A DNA stretch of 64,000 bases. Origin: Dirofilaria immitis (Eukaryota > Nematoda > Chromadorea > Rhabditida > Onchocercidae). Made by a program: the position numbers and the translations under genes. Below the pieces are notes generated by a model. It did not search any database. It was not told the DNA's origin and saw only the letters and a program-made list of their open reading frames with translations. Shown piece by piece: positions 46,558 to 59,582 of the stretch. Position 1 is the first letter of the stretch, and each line of letters starts with the position of its first letter. Where the stretch lies: the NCBI GenBank assembly GCA_024305405.1, contig JAKNDB010000068.1, forward strand, positions 11,021,501 to 11,085,500. Direction: 5' to 3'.

Positions 46558-46620
46558 GTATGTGTATATAAATGCGTATAATACGCATGTCGTGCATTAT
46601 GTGTCATCGTATCCTTGTAT
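46367..46620. repeat. TGTA/TG microsatellite flanked by a direct repeat
   Basis: A (TGTATG)-type tract runs from about 46415 to 46566. The 41-44 bp before it (AATACGCATGTCCTGCATAT, then TGTCATCGTATCCTTGTAT) recurs right after it at about 46580-46620 with a few changes. So the microsatellite lies between two copies of one short sequence. The Tyr/Val/Cys-repeat open frames over it are not genes. Confidence 0.92.
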
Positions 46621-46657
46621 AAGCATATATATATGTATACATATATATATGCTTATA
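46618..46657. repeat. perfect 40-bp palindrome
   Basis: The two arms of 17 bp (TATAAGCATATATATAT and its exact reverse complement) surround the centre GTATAC. There is no loop, so it is fully self-complementary. It directly follows the flanking repeat of the microsatellite. Confidence 0.92.
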
Positions 46658-47012
46658 GATGCTATTCGTAAAAATAGAATAAATTGTTAGAAATAAAATA
46701 GAAAGCGGAAAGATGGAAAGGAAGGAGGAGAAGTGAAAGCCGATTGGATGAGTATCAATAAAACGATGAAGAAAGAATGACAAGGTGACGAGAGGCATCA
46801 GGAGTTCAGGATTTGTTGGTTGTCACATCCGTCTATCGACCCGATCGCATTCCTTGGATACGCTCTTTACGGTCATAGCACTGAAAATTCAGGCCATATG
46901 GCTGCTTTAATGTCTTCCTATATTAGAGCTAAGCTCTGAATTGGTTTTAATGAAGTGCATTTAGCGTTTGGCTTTCTTCAGGCCTATAGATAGCTATAAA
47001 TACAGCTAAACT

Positions 47013-47053
47013 ATACACACATACACATATACACACACATACACACACATACA

Positions 47054-47094
<41 letters not shown>

Positions 47095-47108
47095 ACATAT
47101 ACATACAT
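47013..47108. repeat. CA/CATA microsatellite
   Basis: A mixed ACACAT/AC tract of roughly 95 bp, similar in type to the one before ida-1. Minus-strand Cys/Val-rich open frames over it are by-products of the repeat. Confidence 0.95.
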
Positions 47109-47410
47109 ATGTGCATTCATGCATATGTGAGTTAATATGAATATAATTTATTTCTGTAAAATAATTTACATAACCATTTTCGAATTGGAGAATATTATCT
47201 AACATTGAGAGTATCTGAGAATAATCCTCGAGAAAATGGGAAAGAAAACTGAGTTATTACACAATTTTAGAAAACAAGGTAGAAAATTTATTGTTAGCAT
47301 TACTTATCTATGATAGGTAGTTATAGATAAGATAATTATGGACAAATACCATTATTACTATTCTCATGTTGATAAATGATATGCAAACTTTAGAAGGAAA
47401 GAGAATACCC

Positions 47411-47575
47411 TTTTATAATATCTCGACTATTAATTTAATATGACATGTAAAATAGTAACAATGAGAGAAATATTTTAATGAATTTTATAATATATTTAGA
47501 ATGAGATTACATATGAATAAAACAGTGAGAGAGGTGGGTGATATCAGTCTAGTCGAGATATTATAAGTCGAGATA
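47411..47575. repeat. inverted repeat, 17-bp arms, one arm partly duplicated
   Basis: TTATAATATCTCGACTA near 47415-47431 has its reverse complement TAGTCGAGATATTATAA near 47552-47568. The right arm is followed at once by another partial copy (GTCGAGATATTATAAA). The enclosed 120 bp show no coding signal. Confidence 0.75.
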
Positions 47576-48970
47576 TTATAAATAAATCATCATATAAATA
47601 ATATCCATGGCGTAACTCAGGTAAATAAAATGTCCTGGGATTCAATGATAAATATCGATGTATATAAATGGTATGGCCTAAAGAGTTGCCAAAAAATGTC
47701 AACGATATTTATCTCTAAAAGTATTATAAAATGTTGGATTATATTTTTCAAAATTTAATTAAGTCACTTTTACAATAATTATTACTTTTTAAAATAAGTA
47801 ATTTACTGTTATTGTCAGTCAACTTTAGCTTAATCAAAATAATACTCCAAGATTATAAAGAGCAATTTATTCTGTACTGAAAAATTGCTGATTTCAAAGA
47901 ATATTCCTTGTTTATATATCTGAATTATTCGAATTATCCATCTCTTATCTCTATTCATGTATTCATTTGACATTAGTGATATGACATTTGTATAAAAATA
48001 ACTTCCCTCTTTGATGTGTCGTTATGTCATACAAATTAATTGAAGTTGATGGCTTGAAATAAATGTGCAAAAAAGAAAAAGAAAAATAATGCTTAAAAGT
48101 ACAGTACAGTATGAGCAAGGAAATTTTACTGGATCATTTTGTCCAGTCATTTTTATAATCCATCATGCCCAGTAAATTTCTTCTCATAGCTTTGAAAGAA
48201 TCAGCAGAACAGTTCAAAAATTTTCATTTTATTTTCGCTTCCAATGTAAGTGATAAAAAGTGATGTGTATAGATCATTGAAACAGAGAGAACTAAGCTTT
48301 AAGAGATATAAAACATAGCCTATTATAAAATTTATGGAAAACAACAGGATTGAAATGATAAAGAGATCACTTATAAATTGATTATTTATCTCAAAAATAA
48401 TGAAATATCAATGCATTTTACACATTCCTTTTTCTAATTCTGGCTTGTTTTACTAATGATCTAATATAGAATCGATACTTTCACTTTAAGGTTCAATCAT
48501 ATTTAAACAAGTTTTGAATAAGCTTGAAGAAAAATCGTCCTTCCTATTCACTCCATTATTGAATTTTTGCTTCTAGAAAGAATCCTGGATTGCTTACAAG
48601 CTTAAATAATCTTCTCCATGTCTATTACAATCAACATTTCTTTTTCGCCGTATCACAATTCATAAATCATCTAAAAAAAGTATTAAATGAATAAAGTTGG
48701 AGAAATTACATGAAAAAAAGTCGAGTAATTAGTTTAAAATTTAATTTTAAACAAAATCTATATGAAAGAAATCAGCAACAGCATTTAGATTGGAAAAATT
48801 CAATAATATTTCGTTCCCTGTATTTTTTTGATAAAACAAGATGTATATATAATAATGGAAGATGGATATAGGAGGAATGGATGAAGGGAAGCGGACGAAA
48901 AGGAGAGGAGACATTATCGTTGCACATAGTCCGAACTCTGAGATAGTTATGTTTTGGAAAAGTCATCCAG

Positions 48971-51900
48971 ATGAGGTTATTGGAGCGGTCTCGGCTTGAC
49001 GGAATCAGGCAATTGGGGATTCGTTAACCTTGAAAGGATGTCGAGGTAATGCATCTGTGCTCCTGTTATTCAGAACCCTCTCTACCATACTACCTGCATG
49101 TTTTCTTATCTTTCTGTGCTTTATATCCATTGCCTTCATTCTACCCAGTTTTCTCTTCAACGAACTTCTTCCACAATCGCCTCTTCATGGACCGATAACA
49201 TTTCGGTTTGCTATAAAATTATTTCCATTGTTTAATTACAGATTAGAAAGGGAAAAATAATATTGTCCAAGATGTTTGGATTTGGATTATGATCATAATA
49301 TTGTTGGGGAAATGTCATGAATATTGTTCAATTGAAAATTTAGACTTAATTTTTTCTGTATCTTTAAATTTATTTTTTCTGTATCTTCAAATTTCATCAA
49401 TTTTTTAAATTTTCAATTTTAATGAGATTTGAAGAATTAAACGTATTATTTTGAATACATTGCATAGAATAAGTTCAGCGAAATCAAATTAATTTAAATC
49501 AACAACAAAATAAAAGTTTCTCAAAAGTTTACTGATTTGAATATAAAGATTAGTAAAAATAACACTCCTGTTTTTAAGGTTTGTTTGTAATTATTATTTC
49601 AAATTTATCAAATAAATTATATATAGTTTTTTAGATTTATTATTTTTAATGTACTGAAATCATAGAATAAAGTAAATATTATGGAAGTAAATTATTGATA
49701 GTGTTATTCTTAGATTAATAAAATTGGCTGATGTAGCAGAAAATTTTTGGTTGTCACCAACATTAAGTTCTGTTAATGCGGAATGATACATGTTACATTT
49801 ACTGTTCTTCTGTGAGAAGATCAGTGAGGCCGGGAATACGTCAGTTGTTTTTATAAGTTGTCTTAGTTTGCCAATACTTTTTGAGATATTCATATTAGTT
49901 ATTTTTAATTAGTTCTTTTATGAATAATCAGTTTCGTTGTTCCAGGAAGGGTGAAAATTGGGAGAGACATCCATGGACTAATCCGCGAACGGATTCAAAC
50001 TTACAGGAAACCAAGCGGATTCTGGCATCAGTAAGACGAGATTTGCTTGAAGCTGCTCGCCAATTGAAAAATGTTAATTTGGAACATGAAATAATTAGCA
50101 AACAAATGGCTGATGCAAGTGCGTATTGTCCCGGATTTTTTGTTTTTACTAGAAATCCCAAAATGAAGAGAAGTTAAAATTGTCATAATATTGTAAATCT
50201 TTTTTTGTGATATCATTTATTTTATATACATTTCGACTGATATTATGCACGAAATAACAAAACCTGATAATTCTAACGATTTGTAGAATTATTAAATTTC
50301 GTTATTTATCCAAGCACTATATATTCGTTAGGCTATCCATCCAGTAAAGAACTTTTTGGTTCTGGATTCTGTTTCGTTTGCATGTTGTTTGTGTTTATTT
50401 ACAGGAAATGAATTGAAGATTCTGCTGCTGGATATCGAAGATATGGAATTATATCGTCGAGAATTGCTTGCTAAAAACCATGTGCCTCTATATCTTCCTG
50501 TGAATCCTGTTGTTATGCCCATTAGGTATAAGAATAACAGCGATCAGGAACCAGTTACGAATTCGAACTTAGCTTCATTTGAGGCAGTGTTTGATTTCAG
50601 GTTGTCTATTTCTCAGTTTCTTTCCGTTTTTCACCATTTTAGTTTATTATAAATCACTTTCATTATTTCAATCATTTGATTTCTTTCTTATATATCTATT
50701 TCTAGTTTGTTAATCTAGAATTTTATATTTTTCCACATTATTTTACCCGATGTTTTTTAATTTTTACCATGTTCGATTTTTGGATTGATGCACTGAAATT
50801 GCCGTATTCCAACCGTCATAAAGTTTTTTCGATTTTTCAGAATTAATGACTTTTGAAATATGCTAATAAAGTTTCAGGTTGTGATATTAGGCTGCTGGAA
50901 CATTTCTGTATTTTTTCCTTCTAAACTGGAACATCTTTTTTTATGTTTTTTTATTTTCGAAATCTAAAAAGTTTTTTTAAGCAAATGTTCAATAGCTGGG
51001 AATTTTGGTATATATATTTATAAACCTGGGGAAAATGCATCAAAACACGCTATAAGTTATTACAATTTGTTCAGGTAAAGTTATTTTGTTGTTAAGAATT
51101 TGTCTTTTTCTTTTAGAGATAGAAACGTGCTGAGATTAAAATGAATAAATCGATTAGGAAGAAAAATGTAGTCAAGATTGGAAATAATCTTGACTTAATA
51201 ACATAATAAATGAGTGTTCCAAAAGCTTTAAAAGTGAAGAAAGTAAGTGCTGTATGTTTGACTCATCAGCAATTAAACTTTAAAACTAAATCAGTCTGCT
51301 GATTGGCATTGTTGAGTGTTTCTTAGTATTTTGTGATGTATAACATCGTTATTAATGGGGTGCTGCATTAAATTACAAATGAGTAGCGGTAGTACTTGCA
51401 ATTGAATTTTTAATTTCTTTTCAGCCAATTTCGTATGGTAACCAATCAACCGAATAACGCATGTATTTTGTTTGCATTCGTGGATAATACCAATGATGTG
51501 AAACATTTGAAATACTGGAATGATGGTCGGAATCATGTCCTGCTTAATGTTGGCATCAATTCACTTTCCAATTTTCCGAATTCAATTATTGTCTCTGCAT
51601 TATATGGTTACGGGTAAGACTAGGATAATTTTCGGAGTATTTTTTTATTCTAAGGAGGATATATTTCTTCTTCCAAAAAGATTCGAAGCGTTCAAATTTA
51701 AAAATTGTCTTGACATACTATAATGGATATGTCTCACATTCATAAAAACAGAAATTATAATAATTTAAATAAAATGTCCTATTTCAAGGGAAGTTCTGTT
51801 TCTCAAAAGTATTCCAGGGAATTCAAAGATAGTTTCGATATATCTTTGAATGTAAGAGTTCCTGATTATAACAAAAATCGTTGGAAGCAGCTATCTTCTT

Positions 51901-54900
51901 TGTTGCCTTTGACAAGAAAAGTAAGTTTAGTAACTTCCAAGATTATTCGTACTTGTAATACAATGTTATGTTGATATTATTGTTGATGTGCATTCATATA
52001 TTGGTCTATCAGTGCTGTTTTGAATCATCTGCAGAGGAATGGTTTTTAAATATCGCTGATTGCACAAGTTTATTAGTTTTTAACGCAGCATATTATTTTT
52101 CTTTCTTAATCGACTTTAATCTTTAAATAACATGTTCTTTAAAATAACGCCTTCATGTATAATATTTCATTATTGATTTTTGTTTAAAATGTAAGAAATA
52201 TATTTAGTACCTGTTATCATGTATTGGCGCAATACCAAAAGAATTTTCATCAACTGTGAGAGAACAGCTAGAATTTATGGCAAGTTCAGCTGAATCTGTT
52301 GGTGATCGGGTATTTCTGGATACCAATTGCAAAAAAACTGCACTTCAAGAAGTCAATTTTTTTATATTTAAAGAATGATTGAAAATAATCTGGTAAAACT
52401 TGGTTAAGAGGTCGATAATTTTGGTTGATTTGCAGAAAATTTTGAAATGTTAAAGATTAATCATTGCGATTGGTTAAAGTTGAAGCTAACTTCCAGAATT
52501 ATAAATGGAATGGATAATTTTCCACTTTTTTACAGCTCAAAATATGTTCCGCATGGGGATATATCTATAAATTTCTGAAATTAGTATTATGCATGTATTT
52601 ATAACGTAATAAATGGATTTAATTTAGGAATTGTTTATATAAATATATTTATATAGATATAAATTCTTTGTAAAGTGACGGAATTAATTGACTTTGTTTT
52701 TAGCTTGTCACAGAAATGTGAATTAATCAATAATCTTCTTTAGTTATTTTTCAGGTAATTTTTACTCTGAATCTCTGTTCGCCCTTATATTTTTTCAAAC
52801 TGGACAAAGTCCCACAACTGTATTTCATGATCAGTTACTTGCTGCTCTTCAATATGGCGCTATACCAGTAATAACTACACTATTGCCACCTTTGCCTTTT
52901 ATGGAATGGCTAGATTGGCGACGGGCTGTATTTACGTTGCCGTTGCAACGATTACCTGAATTACATTTTATCTTACGTTCTTTTGCACCTTCTGATATTT
53001 TGGAAATGAGACGTCAAGGGCGATTTCTTCTGGAAAATTATCTTATCGATAAAAAGGTCAATTTTATGAAATTAATATATGGTGTAACAATGAAGAGATA
53101 AAAGTTGGTCGTTCAATAAGGAAGAAGTAGAATGGATTAAGAACGGAACTATGTCTCGAGACGAGACAAATAAGACACAGATTCATTGTTTAGCATTTCT
53201 TTTCTTCAGACGTTTCAAAAATTCTCAACATATGTTAAATAATTTTTGCAGTAGTTGCTGAAGCATTAATAGCAGCACTAAGATTCCGTATTGGTGTACC
53301 TGGTGAGCAAGCAATTGCTGTACAAGGTAATCCGCTGTTTTGTAATCAACAGTTCACTGCTCCACATTTAGTTTTAGTAAAACCGCTGGACGAAGAATAT
53401 TTAGGTACTTGTTTGTTTCACTAAAAATCTTGTTACATAATAGATTTTTTATAATTATTCTCTTAACGGGAAACTAGTAATGAAGAAAAGTACGGAATAG
53501 GGAGAAAGAAGTTAATCATCTGTAATTCTGCTATTTTGGTCATCTGAGTTAAAATGGATAACATCTCTACGTCTGCAGATAATCAATAGAGGCATTTATA
53601 TTCTTATATTGCAGGACCTCGTGAAGCTCCACATATGTCTTCTCCTTATACACATAATTATACATCTCTTCATATGGTATCTATTTTTCAATATCATGTT
53701 TCTTAGCATTGCAGAATGATAAAATTGACATTGAAATACTTGTGATAATAGTAATCATGGTAATAATATGCCACGATAATGACCATAACCATATATTAAT
53801 AGTTAATGTGATAACAACATTGATTACAATGCTCAAATAGTGCAGTGCTACGAAGATTAACAATAACATTCTGAAATAAAATGTTTTTCATGTGGAATTA
53901 TGTGATAATTATTTCATAACAATTTTTTTATTATCTCGTGCTTTATTTTAGTATTCATATCACTGGTGGAATAATTTCGGTCATATAGCAGGCAGATCGA
54001 TGGAATATATAATTAATGAACCACCATTTCCATCTCAATTTGAATATGGCGAAGGTCTTGAATGGGGTTTTCGTCCCATTGCTCCTCCTGCAAGTGGTGC
54101 AACTTTTTCAAATGCACTTGGTGGTAATAGACCACGCGAACAGTTTACAGGTAAATAGTAATATTATCAATAGTACAAAATTGAATGAAAAGTTTGGCGC
54201 GAATGTCAGATGAAATATGCTAAAAAATAACAAAAACTTTAAGAAATTACTGAAATATTTTTTTGCGTATTAATCCACTAGGTTCAATAATCTGAACTAA
54301 AAACGTCAAATAGATTATTTGGTGGTTGAAATCGTAAGATTCCTTTAATAAGCGGTTGTATGCGATATGCGAATGCGTTATTTTCAGCAGTTCTGCTTCA
54401 ATATTTCACTGATTGCCAATGTATTTGGACAATCATTTTCACATCTTCATTTTATAAATAGCTCCTGTATTGCTGATTTCACAATCGCTAAGTTTTCTAA
54501 GTTCAGCTTTCTAAGTTTTATTTTGAAAAGTATCATTTTTATATTTTATATGTGTACATATACCTTTTCCAGTAGTACTTCTCACATACCAACGAGATGC
54601 CGTGTTGGCTGCTGCCCTTGAAAGGCTCAACAATATGCCATATCTAAATAAAGTCAGTCAATCCTTTTTGATAGATTTTAGTCATTTCTTTGCTGCTCGT
54701 TTAATTGGATTGACTCAGCACTTAGGAATTTCATTTTTTCAAATTCACTATTCGTTCTTGCAATTGCAAAGGCGATGAGAAAATTTTCTCTGTTTCTCTA
54801 TCACAGCATTAATTCCAATGAGATTAAACAGCAAACAAGATAGCTTTTGTTGTATAGTGCAGCCGGTGATGTCTTACAGGGTGATGGGAAGTGTAACACT

Positions 54901-57418
54901 CGCAGTGACGTACCGGTCTTACCAATGACCGCATTCAGTTATAATGGCTGTGAGCGAAAGTCCCTGAACCCGAGACTGAGAGAGTCCATCCGTAGCCTGG
55001 ATGTACTCGGATAACCAACCTGGATGGCGTTGGGCCAAGAGACCGTAGGTGGTTGAGCCTATGATGGCCATCGGTTGACCTCCGGGGTTCGTTGCAAGCA
55101 AAGTGACGTTACATTATGGAAGAACAGCACAGGGCTTACTCTCCCTTATCACCTGCAATACTTTTATGCCTCCAATTTCTGTACCAAATTTTTGATTCTT
55201 TTCAAAGAAGTTAGGAAATTATTTGTCTTTATTGGCATGTGGCTGCAGCAACGGTATCAAATAAAAATAATATGAAAATTGAAAGTGAATAATGCGGATT
55301 TAATTAACCAAATGCAATATTTCCAATCATATTTAATCAGAATATGTAGTAGATGGTCTTAGGAACTTCTAAATCCGGAAGACTTACTTATACATGCATA
55401 TAATTTTTACGCCCATAATATTTAATAGCACTGAAAGAAATCTGTCAGGTCTTGGTGATTTGGAATGGACATCAGGCACCGCTTGAGCGTAGCTGGCCAC
55501 GATTACATGTACCCGTCATTTTCATCAATTCAACTGTGAATTCGCTTAATAACCGCTTCTTACCATATAAACAAGTGAAGTGTTTTTTTCATCGAATAAG
55601 AGTACGAAATAGAAATTAAGCTGATGCACCAAAGATTATCCTATTTCGATATCCTCAGTTTTCATATTCTTTCGATTTAAACCTAACATTGTTCATTCCT
55701 GTACTACTTTTCTCTCAAACAGCAGTACTGAAACAGAATATGTTTAGAAAATTCATTAAAATTTTGAATTCTTTGTTTGATATCCGATATGTACTATAAT
55801 ATATAAAAGATTACTTAAGACGGAAATTGTCTTTAAAGATTAACACTGAAGCAGTGCTATCATTGGATGATGATATCGATCTCAGGCAACATGAAATTAT
55901 TTTCGCTTTCAGGTCTATTTTAGAATTATTTTGATAAATTTGAAAGTTGGAAAATTTGGATTTCGAAACTATCCAACTGGTTTCTAATACATTAAGTTTT
56001 ATATTCGTATTGAAAATCTTGACATTAATTCTCTCAAAAATTAATATCGATTATATGAGCTTAGAATGATTCTCGTTATAGAAAATTATTCATGTCTGAA
56101 AAAACAAATCTGATTTTCATTGATGTTGATTGCTATTCGACAAAAAATGGTGTAACTTGAATTTCGTAGGTTATCAGAACACAAACTTTGTAAAGAAAAT
56201 CTAGAAAAAATGAAATATTTTCAAACACAATTTTAGAGTTTGGCGTGAACAGCGAACGAAAATTGTCGGTTTCCCAGCTCGACGTCATTCTCAGCAAGGA
56301 AATGAAATTTTATATGACAGCAATCACACATGTCAATTGAGCATGATATTAACAGGAGCTGCATTTATTCATAAGGTATTAAACGGAAACAATATGATTC
56401 AATTATTTCATAAAAATTCAGCATTATCAGCAAATTAAGTGACAAAAATAATGAAAGGTTGAAATTTACATACATTACTGAGTATTTATGTAATATTATA
56501 TCGTGCGAAGCTGGATCTTTGTTGAGTAGCTTCCCATCTTCATTGGAAATTTGTTTTTTATTCTTCTGAAGTAATATCTAAAATCTTTCTGTCTTCATCG
56601 TACATTCTTCTGCTGTATAATTATTGGAAAATAATCAACTTTTCAGGCTTATTTATATGCTTATACATATGGTATGCCACAAGTAATAAGGGAGAAAGTG
56701 GATGAATTCATGAATTGCGAAGATCTAGCAATGAATTTCTTAGTTTCTCATATAACGCGTGAACCGCCCATCAAAACGACTAGCAAATGGACATTGCGGT
56801 TATTGCTTTATTAATTCAAATGAACTGAATTAAAATGCTTGATAACAAAAATAAGATACAAGATATGAAATAAAAGTTGCTGTTAGTACGACAAAACCAA
56901 TTGTTGAAAATTCTTCCTGTCAACTAGAGAATTGGTTATCAAATGATGCGGCAGCTAAGCCCATCCACGATGTAATCATATTTAAACATAAATTCATTGG
57001 AAAGATTAAAACTAGAATTCTAGTTTTCAGTCTAAACATCCGTCTTTGTAAACTAGTTATGGAATACATTAGATTTGAGTGCTATGCGATCTTTTGAAAA
57101 ACATTCATTAGCCTTCAAACTACTCTGTTTGATTAACTTGTTTGTTAGAGTGTTACTGATAGGTATAGGTGGAAATCAAATTTTAAAATCACCAAAAATT
57201 CTTTCCAAAAACTTTCATTGTATTTTTCAGTTGCCCAACTTGCAAAACAAGTCTTTATCAACGCACTACACACTACCTACAACGACATGAATGCATCCAA
57301 TTTTTCACGCAAGTTTATGGATATAATCCACTTCTTTTCACTCAGCTTCGAGTGGACTCGGTATTGTTCAAAACACGTCTGCCAACTAATCATCAGAAAT
57401 GTTTCAAATATGTTTAAG
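48971..57418 (+). CDS. rib-2: RIB-2, EXTL3-type heparan sulfate N-acetylglucosaminyltransferase
   Basis: This Golgi type II membrane enzyme adds GlcNAc during heparan sulfate chain synthesis. Exons with good support: 49074-49205 (membrane anchor [20 protein letters not shown]), 49946-50118 and 50405-50600 (coiled-coil stem), 50992-51074 ([20 protein letters not shown]), 51425-51613, 51752-51920, 52208-52351, 52755-53056 (exostosin GT47 domain, [15 protein letters not shown]), 53253-53409, 53615-53676, 53952-54150 ([23 protein letters not shown]), then the GT64 domain: 54573-54652 (LLTYQRDAV), 55449-55574 ([12 protein letters not shown]), 55839-55912 ([14 protein letters not shown], the DxD metal site), 56237-56375, 56647-56798 ([15 protein letters not shown]) and 57231-57418, ending [14 protein letters not shown]. 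The ATG at 48971 ([14 protein letters not shown]) is the best start I see, but its splice to the anchor exon is out of phase as read. Probable short runs at 52331-52337 and 53051-53055 also break the frame. Confidence 0.93.
54870..55120. other. GC-richer island inside a rib-2 intron
   Basis: About 250 bp within the intron 54653-55448 stand out as roughly half G+C in a window near 30 percent. It includes CCGGTCTTACCAATGACCG, CTGAACCCGAGACTGAGAGA and GGTTGACCTCCGGGGTTCG. A 60-codon frame is open on the minus strand (55101-54919), but there are no intron signals and no familiar protein. It may be a fragment of a transposable element, a structured RNA gene or inserted foreign DNA. I cannot tell which. 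Confidence 0.6.
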
Positions 57419-59582
57419 TTTGGTGCAAGTTTCATTTCCTCTTTTTTTTGTATGTAGAAATAGTACTTGCAAAATAGATTTTCATGAAATACAATTGCAA
57501 AATTATTTGAAGAGAACTGATATCGTGGTTAATGGAATTGTTAAATGATCTGCGTCATTCAATTCCAAAATAATCAACGGTGTTTATAGCGAAGTAGTGC
57601 AGAGATTATTAGCAATATCAATATAATTTTATTTTCGAAATACATATATAATGTTTTAGTTAGCAGAGGCTTGTTCAATCCGAACACTTGCTTATTACTG
57701 TGATATATTGTTGTTTTAGTTTTATTCGAAATTCTTAAGACAATTTTGTCATGTAATTTTTAACACTGCCCACTAATTCGCTAAAAATTCATATGTTGAA
57801 TGTTACTGGTAAAACAGCTCATAACTTGGAGAATTGATAGTAAGCTTTAATCAGCTTAATTTTTCTTTGAAATTTCAATACATAATATAATATTTGTCAA
57901 TGTAAATGTCTGTTATGTAGCTCATGCATTTGTTTGTTGTTTGTGCATATTACAATTTTTAGAATTTGTTAAAACATGTAGTATAGCAATTATGTACTCC
58001 TTCGACAATCAACAGCGTTCCACACCATTTCACAGATAAATAATGAGACGACACAACCGTATGATAAACAAAATATTTTTGATATCATAATTTCTCTAAC
58101 CTACTCTAGGAAATTTCATATAGTTCAGGATCGATTTGTATATGCGAAATTTGTGCGATTCTGACAGAGAGAAACACTCAAAACTTCTCAATACACCGGT
58201 TATTTTAGGTGATTTAAACATATGTCAACTAGTACATGTACAGATCGAGTTTCAATAAGTGAATGTGTTTATTTGGATGTGATATACAATACGAAAAGGA
58301 AAAAGCAAAAAGTTCTTGTTAGGATTTCGTCAAAACACTAAAAAGAAAAGACTTAGTCTTAGAGGTATAAAACAATACAAGATTATGGCTGGATACTGGG
58401 AAAAATACCTCTCCAATTTAATGGAAATAGCATATGGAAGCAAACTTTTGTCGCAGACGAAAAGGAATCACATCTTCATTTGTTGCGGAAATTTTCCCTT
58501 CCGACCAATAGCCACACAATGATTCTGGTGATATAGTGCAAATCATTCTGAAGACTAAACATAAAGGCGCAATTGAGAATAAGACAAGGTGGCTACATGC
58601 TTGTAAAGCTGTGCAAATAGAAAAGTACGACATAAAACAGTAAGCATGTAAGATGGGTATGTCAATCATGATTATAATTTATACAGAATACGGCCCATAT
58701 CCGCTTCACAAAATAGATTTCTGGAAATTATCAACAGAATAAAATGTTTTCGAGAAAATACCACCGAAAAAATGAAATAATGCTCTTGAGAAGATAATAA
58801 TTTAAACCTATGTTGCTTCTGCATAAACAAGAGAACTCGAAACTATATTATTTACTTCTTTGATTATTCTAAAATGTTATGTTACAGGGAGAAAGATAAA
58901 AAACAAGATATCGCAATTAAAATAAGTAGCTTGAAATGATAAACCAGAATAGTTCTCTACACAAATTTTACTCTAATAATTAACTTCTGAAATGAGAACT
59001 TAAAATTTCGGAATATAAGTAACAGGCAGTACAGCTGTTACATTTTGAGAATAGAGTACAGAAAGTTCAGCCTACAAACTCTTGACTTCGAAACAAATCG
59101 TAAAGACGGAAATGTATGATTGGAAAAAACGAAAACAAAAACAAATGAACTATGCGATGCACGCGAAGTAAGCATGAATTATAACATAATAAAATATTAA
59201 ATGTAAAGAAACGAAACATAGAAATCACCGTACACGATTAATGATAAGAATTTTTTTGAATAAAACACCAAAACATTAGTTTTCGAACATAAAAGAAATT
59301 TAATTAAATGAGTGAAACAAATTATACAGCAGGGTAAGATAAAAAAGAGTAATGAAAACATCATGATAAATCTAAAACATATATAGACGAATATGAAGTG
59401 TACGTATGTACACCACTTTACAACTAACAGCTTTCAAAATATAAACACTTATAGACAAACAAGAAACGACAAGTCAACAAAAATAATAAGTTATTGCAAA
59501 GAAAGTCATCAAGTACTATTTATGAGCATAACTTCAAAATATTAGAAAAAAATGCATTTTGAAGCATAGAATATTTTCCTGC
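57419..59582. other. intergenic region between convergent rib-2 and ifet-1
   Basis: It contains two 3' UTRs. Open frames of up to 83 codons around 58316-58669 on both strands lack splice signals and known motifs. No repeat or RNA gene is apparent. Confidence 0.6.

Larger units (their letters stand above)
38066..48970. other. 10.9 kb gene-free region between divergent grk-2 and rib-2
   Basis: No coding sequence can be supported on either strand. The region is extremely AT-rich and must contain the promoters of grk-2 and rib-2. It carries the minisatellite at 40941-41500, the microsatellites at 46405-46575 and 47013-47108, a 40-bp palindrome and three shorter inverted repeats, described separately. 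A pyrimidine-rich tract (CTTCCTTCTCTCTTTTC and more) lies at 40617-40662. An upstream non-coding exon of rib-2 could be hidden here. Confidence 0.6.

Noticed and set aside
46325..46690. Several open frames with TyrVal/CysVal or HisThr repeats
   Set aside because: Simple translation of the TGTA microsatellite.
51291..51536. Minus-strand open frame with [17 protein letters not shown]
   Set aside because: It is the reverse shadow of a well-supported rib-2 exon (51425-51613).
58316..58669. Overlapping open frames on both strands after rib-2
   Set aside because: No splice signals, motifs or codon pattern; probably 3' UTR and spacer.
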